Of a stretch of DNA of 64,000 nt, positions 57,068 to 64,000 are shown one piece after another. The stretch's first letter is position 1, and the number at the start of each line of letters is the position of its first letter. The position numbers and the translations under genes are program-made. This stretch comes from Vitellaria paradoxa (taxonomy: Eukaryota; Streptophyta; Magnoliopsida; Ericales; Sapotaceae): contig CM034240.1 in assembly GCA_019916065.1 (NCBI GenBank), positions 17,345,894-17,409,893 of the forward strand, written 5' to 3'. Below the pieces are notes generated by a model. It was not told where the DNA came from and searched no databases. It worked only from the letters and a program-made list of their open reading frames with translations.

Positions 57068-57590
57068 TGGCACCGTTTGGAGTTCTATAAAACTCCAACA
57101 AATTTTATAAAACTCTAATAACCTCTACAACTCACTAAAATTCTCTATCACACTGTTACTTTTCTCGCCTTTACTAATTTAAAAAAATTTCAATATTTCG
57201 CTAAAAAAATAAAAAATTCATAACAAGATTAATCAAGTGCAAATTTTTTTTTTTCATAATCATATTTTTCGCGTTGAAAGTTTTCAAACGAGTACTATTG
57301 TTACTATTTTATCTCTATTTTTTTAAATCTATTAGAACGGATTTGGACAAACCGTTCTAATGGTTTACTAATATAAAATTCGTTAGGACGGATTTGGATG
57401 GCCGTTCTAACAGTTTTGGTACTATTCAAAGGGAGAATAAATTTTTTTTGAATCTGTTAGAACCGATTTAGGAAACCGTTCTAACGATTTTGGCACAGTT
57501 CATCTCCAAAAATACGATTTAGAAATAAATACCAAACATCCTTCTTTACTCCAAATCACATTTTTCTTTTTTTTATCACTCCAGACGTTA
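57068..57590. mobile_element. MITE, long relative of 14132-14488
   Basis: Starts GGCACCGTTTGGAGTTC and ends near ATCACTCCAGACG. Inside are three imperfect palindromes of the type TTAGAACGGATTTGG-CCGTTCTAA (about 57332-57490). The target duplication is uncertain. Confidence 0.55.
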
Positions 57591-58410
57591 CTTATATTTC
57601 TCGTCACTTAGACAAAAATTTATGTATTGACAATTTGTCAAGCAAGCAAAACATCAACTTTAATATTTTATCATAAATCAAAATAAAATACTAAAATTAA
57701 TGTTTTATTTTATTTTATTTATTTATTTTTATTAATTTTGGTTTTCCAAACTGGCTTTTGTATCTACTGAATTCCTTTTTAAATGGGTTTTTGAAGAAAA
57801 AAAGAATTAGCAAAAATATAAAATCAAATTTCAATGACCTTGACTTGTGCGACAAGATTACTGAAAATATTTCAGAATGACCTCGTAATTCGCAAACTTG
57901 AAGTTGTCAACAATCTAGTACTTTTGCCCAAGGGAATGTTTCGTACACACTTTCTTTCGTAATTTCAGTTGAAGTGACTGACTAAATCAATTAATCATAC
58001 ATGCACGTCCAGATGATGGTGGTGGTGATGTTTATAAGTAACTATTGCCAGACCAATTGTGTCTATTCCCAAAAAAGTACAACCATTCAAAGCATGAACA
58101 CGTGTACGCCACTCTGGCAACAGCCACCATTGCCTTGGTATCTCCTATCGACCAAATTCATTTCAGGCAGGAGGACGGCGGCTCCCGAGACATCCCAAGC
58201 ACGGCTGCTTAGAAAGTGGGTCCCACTACCCTTCCGTGGTCAAGTGTCTTACTACCGCATTCCTGCGGCCTCAGATTGCTGCGATACGCCTCAACCGTCC
58301 CCGTCGATGGCCCCACGGGATCGGGCTGGCCAAACTATTTGATGAAGTGGACGGTCAATAATAAATGCAGCCCCTGTACACCAGAAGCAGGTAATCATTT
58401 GGATGGAATC
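57591..58410 (+). promoter_or_regulatory. Upstream region of the MYB-CC gene
   Basis: The composition turns GC-richer from about 58090. Overlapping open frames at 58001-58665 show no recognisable protein and are taken as chance. Likely the promoter. Confidence 0.45.
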
Positions 58411-58418
58411 GTATATCC
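58411..58418. promoter_or_regulatory. P1BS-like site (GNATATNC)
   Basis: GTATATCC fits the consensus bound by PHR1-type MYB-CC factors. It lies about 1.7 kb upstream of the ATG, near the presumed transcription start of a gene for such a factor. An 8-mer with six fixed bases is frequent by chance in AT-rich DNA. Confidence 0.35.
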
Positions 58419-58449
58419 ATTAAAGCCAAAAAGACGGCATCGTATTATC

Positions 58450-60087
58450 TCATCGAATGTGAATTTCAGTGAGAATTCGAGAGTTGGATTTTGGTGGAGT
58501 TCGTGGGGGAGGAGAAATTGGAAGTCAGAGGAAATACGAATCTTTTCTTTTCTTTCTATATTCGAGTCTGTTCTTAATCGTTTCCCTCCGTCTTGCGAGC
58601 AATTCCTTATTCGATTTCTGGCTACCCAAGGTTCAATCCTCGTCTCCTTTGAATTTTTGTGTTAAATTTCAACATACACGTCCCATTCTCGAGCGTAGCC
58701 TGGTTATATCAACAGTAGGTTCATGATTTTTTGTGAAAGTTGCGAATTTTGCTATATATATATATATATAATTTTTTTTTTTGTTTTTTAATTTTTCGTG
58801 TGTTCTTGTTTAGATTGTATTTTTTTTTTCCTTGATGTATTTTTGAAGCTTGGGAAAGATAATTCTGTGAACTGGAGCTGTTTTTGGGGGGGGGGGTGAT
58901 GGGGTTGGGGGGAGGGACCCACTGTTTAGGAATTATGAATGACTTTTGATTGACGTGAAGGTGGTCGATGATTTTCTCAATTGTGGATTTTTATGTTGAT
59001 TTCAGGAGTTCTGCTGTTTTGCCTTTTTATTCATTCACTGTTGCAGTAAATTCCTGATTGTTTCTGCCCTTGTTGACTTTTTAATCATCTCTCGGTTTGA
59101 TGTTGAATTTCTAAAGTCTTTTTTTTTCCCTCTTTTTATTTATTTATTTGTTTCTTTCGGATGGAACAGCCTTGAGTTGAGTTGTTGAGTTATATAGATT
59201 TTGTAGTTGAAATACAAAAGGTGAAATTGAGCAATTCATTTCTGTGGAATGCTTATTAGTTTTAACTCTGTTATCAAATTTTTTTTTTATTTAATTTCAA
59301 ATTTTCTTTACTAATAAATGCTTGGCTGCTTAGCAGTATTATTACGTTCTTCTCAGATTACTGAACATTTTTAATGTATGAAATACTATATTTGTTTTAA
59401 GGGTCTCTGCTGATGATTCCAATTTTTGGCTTTGTGAAAGCTTTTTCTTCTTTCCCCTTTTACTTTTGCATTAAAAGGCTTCTACGTAATACTTGTGAGT
59501 TTAGTTCCATGGCAGTATTACTGATGATTTATATGAATGATGAATGAGCTTGGCTTCAATTGGTCTTGCATATCTGCTTCTTAGACTTTATCGGCTTCAA
59601 TTCTCTGATAGTATTACCAATGACTTTTGCTATTGATTATTGAGTTTGGTTTCATATTTGTTATCGATCCTAGTTTGAAGTGAAATTTCAGAATTGATGC
59701 AAATAATGGAAACTCTTTTTATAGGACATTTTAATTGTGCCGTAAGCCAGTTATAATATTTTGTGCTTTGAATTCTTTGATGGTAAAAAGGCTTAAAAAT
59801 AAGATCAGGGTTATCTTGATGCTAAAGTAATAAAAGAATTTCTTTTTCATCTACCTTGTTTCTGTTTCACATTGTTCCAATTTTGTTGGTGTGCTAGTTT
59901 GTTATTTCCTGTCAGATGCCACAATTTTGTAATCATTCACCAGTATTAATCCTTACAGGTTGCACCGGTAGTGCTTTAAAAACTGTTCCTGGTGCTTCAA
60001 TTGCGTTGAAAGAAAAATAAAGTAATCAGTTATAAGGTGGTAGCTGATTCTATTTCATATTCTCAATTTATATGGACAAAAATAGAA
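58450..60087 (+). other. 5' leader of the MYB-CC gene with a long UTR intron
   Basis: A leader exon (about 58450-58714) ends near a donor (AACA then GTAGGTTC). A pyrimidine-rich acceptor CCTTACAG ends at 59958 and starts the exon holding the ATG. The intron, about 1.24 kb, contains (AT)n at 58754 and a G11 run at 58886-58896. Exact ends are inferred. Confidence 0.5.
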
Positions 60088-63000
60088 ATGCGTCCTGGTC
60101 TATTTGTTCCGAGAGCCAGTGAAAAGCAGCTGAGAGAGATGCCTTCATCTTTACCAGTTTTTCCCACCCCTTTGGATGACAAGCATCCAAAATTGCTAGA
60201 TTCTTTGCAGGTTTCCTCAGAACGGGAACTGATGACGCATCCCATTTCCTCTCGTCCAGTTCCATTGGCTTCTAACAGCGAGACAGTTGGGCATTTATTC
60301 TCAAAAGCTTCTGGATTCCCCATGGATGTTCATTTTTCTTCAGTTTCATCTCAAGAAAGGTGTCCCCAGAATTCTCCATTTATTTCTCAGACGTCACGTG
60401 ATGGAGCATCTTTGCCACCAGTCAATTCTCCCGGTTCTGGTGTACGATCCACACAATTCATAAATTACCCCAAGGAAAATAATGATATATTCTGGAATAC
60501 AGTTTCACTCCAGAATTTCCTCGACTCTCCAGATAATATACCTGTCCAGAATGGTCAGGTAGAAAGCAGCACCAGTGTGATGTCATCTGAAGAACATGCT
60601 AAGAGAACTGATTGGCAATGGGCAGATCAGTTAATTGCTGTTGATGACGGTCTGGACTCAAATTGGAATGATATCTTGGTTGATGTTGATGTACCAGATC
60701 ATAAACCAAAGGTTTGTTCCTTAAAATGAAATATGTAAGTGCGGGACCTATTAGAGCAAAGCTTACTCTAAATTTCAGGTGCATGGGGGCTTCATCGCAC
60801 GCCTGCCTTATGTTTTTTTTTTGGATATAAGTTGCCTGCCTTACGTTTGATGCTGTGATATAATTCTTTCATGAACAATAAATAGGATTCTAACCATTCA
60901 ATTAACATATAGAAACCAATTGGTAGTTTCTGCTTTTTTAGTTTGTTTTAATTATATTAGATTTCACAAAAGTAAAATTTAGTCACAGTGTTGAATTAAT
61001 GGAGTTCTAAGTTCTAATTGCCATTTTCTCTGATAGATGCTAAAATTGGTCTACAGATATTTGTGCAAGTTATCTGTGTACTTCAATCAACACATATTGT
61101 GCATTTTGTTGGCACAGATACATCTGAATTTTAACATTTCTTTTGCTTTGGTGGCCTTGACATGTCAATTGTTATTCACCCTTGACACAAGCTTAATGGA
61201 CCTGTAGTTAGTAGCAAGAAATCACAACTAAACTAAGTTCTGGTAAGGGTGGAGATAGATAAGGATGTGATGTCCATGGGAACAAATGTGTACCGAAGAG
61301 GAGTCTTCATTCCATTGAAAAGAATGCTCTAAGGATACGTTGAAAATGAAGCATCAAGTCTAGTTCCAGTGTGGATTGAACTGGGGCACTTTTGGCAACT
61401 TGGACACTATGCAACTCAACTGATGTTGTTCTTTCATTATGGAGGGATGGGTAAGAGTGTGCTCTGACTGATTCACAAGATCCCTATAAAAGCTAGATCA
61501 GCATCACTATATCTGTACCACTTGGATCAGTTAGATATTTTTCTCATCCCATCTCTGGTCAATTGGCTAACCTAAGTACATAACCTAGAAAACCATCTTG
61601 GAGTTATCATTATCATGAAGTGATGCTCGTCACTCCTAGCTATGCCCAATAATAGTGCTTTTTCGGGCACTTGGAAATGAATGATTTGAGAATTCACTAA
61701 AAGCATGGTATCAAGACCAGTTCTATTTTGGGTTGATATCGGGCCCTTTCCTTCTGCAACTTGGATGTTAAGAAACTTAATGCATGGAAAAGGGATTGGT
61801 AAGAGTTTGTGCTGCATTCCATTGAGTTAGATAAATTCAGAATTTATTATCATATCTTCTGAAGCCCTCAGATCAGCGTTGCCAAAACCATCTTCAAATT
61901 ATGATGAAATGATGCTTCTCATCCCCATTTGTCCATCCAACCGTAACAGGAGACCTATAAGTGGAATCGGGATACTGATAAGACTTAACTGATGATCCCT
62001 TTAGGAATATATTAGACTGGAAAAGTCCCAATTTGGCAGACTTCCAAACTCTGTTACACAGAGGCCTGTCCCAAGAGCATATTAGATGCTTTGTAGCAGC
62101 AAGGATATGTCAGCATTAAACCTCTGCTAGAGCCCGACAACCGAGGCAATGATGTACTTTAAACCTTAGTTTGACTGATGGTTGCAGAGCATTGGTACTG
62201 CTGATACATCGTTACTAAGAATGGATCCAAAGCATTTAATTGTTGTGGTTTTATATGAAAATGGTGGAGTATAATATAAATCCATATATTAGTGTCTGTG
62301 TGGAATGAATCCATATATTAGTGCTGTGTAACGATCCCCATATTCTATTGTTGTACAATTTGTTGTATGTATGTCTTTCATATCATGTTGTAATTACATT
62401 TCTGATCATTGTCCGCAATTCATAGCATCCAACTCACCTCCACTACCATGTTCAGGATTTGTGTATTAGATAAGATAGTTGACACATTTAAAGCGCCCAT
62501 ATTGCAAAGATTTGTTTTGTGGCAAATCAGGAGATCTACTGCTGTTTTCTTTGTTCTTTGAGAACTCTTATATTAAGACTTTGACTGGCACACCAGGTGG
62601 CAGAATCGTCTGCAGATGTTTCTGTGCATCGTCCCCAGGTTCATCCTCATCATCCTGTGCCATCTGGGGAAAGCTGTCCTGTTGCTAGCCCATTATCCAG
62701 TTCGGTGCAGACCAAGGCCCGGATGCGCTGGACACCAGAACTTCATGAAGCCTTTGTAGAAGCTGTCAATAAGCTTGGTGGTAGTGAAAGTGTGTATCCT
62801 TCTCACTTGTGTTTTATTTTGTATCTCAGTAAGGGTTGACAAATCATAGTGTTTCACATTGCATTGATTTGTAATTTTACCCAGGAGCTACTCCTAAGGG
62901 TGTTCTGAAGCTCATGAATGTTGAAGGCTTGACCATCTATCATGTAAAAAGCCACCTGCAGGTATGATCAAATTTTTAATATTGATTATGCCAACCCCAA

Positions 63001-63505
63001 AGCCCCCCCCCCCCCCAAAAAAAATAATAATAATAGCCAAATGATTATGAACTTGCTTGAATTCATTGGATATTATTTTCTTTAATTTCAGAAATATAGA
63101 ACAGCCAGGTACAAACCAGAGTCATCAGAAGGTATGCATTATCGCTTTTTTACCCTTGCAAAGCGGTTCCTTTTTATACATTTCACTTGTGTAACCCTGT
63201 GGCAGAATCAAACATCATATTTGCACCTCTCTTGTGCTCGCTTCTTTTATTGATTATGCAGAATGTTTCTACTTAGGTACAGTGGCCAAATTAAAGAATA
63301 CAGTACACCATTATCTTCTTATTAGGGGAAAAACACTTGCTTGCTTACTTGTGCCTTGTTGTTTTTCTTGTCTCTTATCATGCACCTCCATTTATGCCAG
63401 TTAAACACCCTACCGTAAGATAATTGTTATATTTCTTCTTGCTGCAGGAGCTTCAGAGAAAAAGTTGGCTCCTATTGAGGAGATCACATCATTGGATCTG
63501 AAAAC
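60088..63505 (+). CDS. PHR1-like MYB-CC transcription factor, 5' part (runs off the window)
   Basis: Exons seen: 60088-60711, 62597-62789, 62885-62961, 63092-63131, 63448-63505, all with GT-AG joins in consistent phase; 330 codons so far. ATG 60088 ([15 protein letters not shown]) is chosen because the frame upstream has no ATG. The N-terminal part is family-typical ([53 protein letters not shown]). The single MYB/GARP repeat starts about residue 250: [58 protein letters not shown], with the SHxQKYR signature. The acidic [13 protein letters not shown] leads to the coiled-coil exons, which lie beyond 64000. Such factors drive phosphate-starvation genes by binding GNATATNC as dimers. The first intron (60712-62596) is unusually long and shows no features beyond T-rich tracts. 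Confidence 0.9.
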
Positions 63506-64000
63506 GTAAGTTGATAAGTCTTACCTTGCCCGGGAGTTACTTGCACAACATCATGTTCTATTTTTAGACCTTTTAACTATTTGTTTTGTAGGAATACTTC
63601 ATGTTGTACATGTTTTAAAAGGTGACTGGCTCAGTTTCTGGTTTTAAAGCATGTTGCTTCCTTGTAATTATGATTGATTACTGACTTGGGCCGTAAATAT
63701 TAGAGCTAATACTTCTCCTTCTTGTTAAAAATGGTTAATGATACATTCCTTCTACTTGTAATAGTCATTTTAACTGTATGTTTTGTTAACTTTTCATAAA
63801 TTATCCAACGAGCCAAGCCAATCAGTTGCTTGATTGTTTTTTGGCTTCTAAAATCTTGCTGTGCAATAATTTTATTGGATCTAACTACTGGTTTTTATGC
63901 CATTCCCTTGATTTGGGAGCAAGTTGAGGGTAATGCTGGTTTATCAACATAGTGGGCGAGAACAGTATTTCACACACTGATCTAGGGGTTAGAGGGAAAG
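63506..64000 (+). other. Intron of the MYB-CC gene, open at the window end
   Basis: Starts GTAAGTTG. The next exon (MYB-CC coiled coil) is not found before 64000. Confidence 0.7.

Noticed and set aside
58001..58665. Two overlapping 113- and 149-codon frames before the MYB-CC gene
   Set aside because: Overlap in two frames in GC-richer promoter/leader DNA, no protein family resemblance, and the leader exon of the MYB-CC gene explains the composition.

Overview
This is a stretch of flowering-plant nuclear DNA, most likely from a eudicot. Evidence: AT-rich intergenic sequence, intron-rich genes, a Tat-lineage Ty3/gypsy retrotransposon, Tourist-like MITEs, a tRNA-type SINE, and four host genes of recognisable plant families. 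I cannot name the species. No CRISPR array, rRNA, tRNA gene or bacterial-type operon is seen.

Layout. 1-12035: one LTR retrotransposon on the minus strand, left LTR cut by the window edge, with decayed gag, protease, RT, RNase H, archaeal-type RNase H and integrase. Its 3' region carries a spliced antisense ORF (+ strand) and ~146-bp tandem repeats. 12036-15148: AT-rich DNA with a Helitron-like terminus and two MITEs. 15149-24000: ANKRD13-type ankyrin gene (+), two coding exons around a 5.6-kb intron holding a LINE relic; its long exon carries two +1 frameshifts. 25051-38200: an eight-coding-exon gene (-) for a GT23/NodZ-like putative fucosyltransferase of 593 residues. Its introns hold solo-LTR-like repeats, a MULE-type element and a ~2.5-kb LTR-like repeat, and one intron is GC-AG. 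38230-48750: gene-free, rich in MITEs and nested repeats. 49057-50352: three-exon gene (+) for an unknown plant protein starting MGC. 50353-58400: second repeat-rich gap with MITEs, a SINE with a perfect 17-bp target-site duplication and an RTE-type LINE tail. 58411-64000: 5' part of a PHR1-like MYB-CC transcription factor gene (+), which runs off the window.

The four host genes look functionally independent; no cluster or pathway is evident. The most unusual observations are: the Tat element's antisense ORF with a canonical phase-0 intron, with stop codons that are nearly all TAG; its 3'UTR tandem array; the orphan GT23-like enzyme; the double frameshift in the ankyrin gene; and repeated poly-C/poly-A composite tracts. 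All assignments come from reading the sequence and remembered family features; no database search was run.
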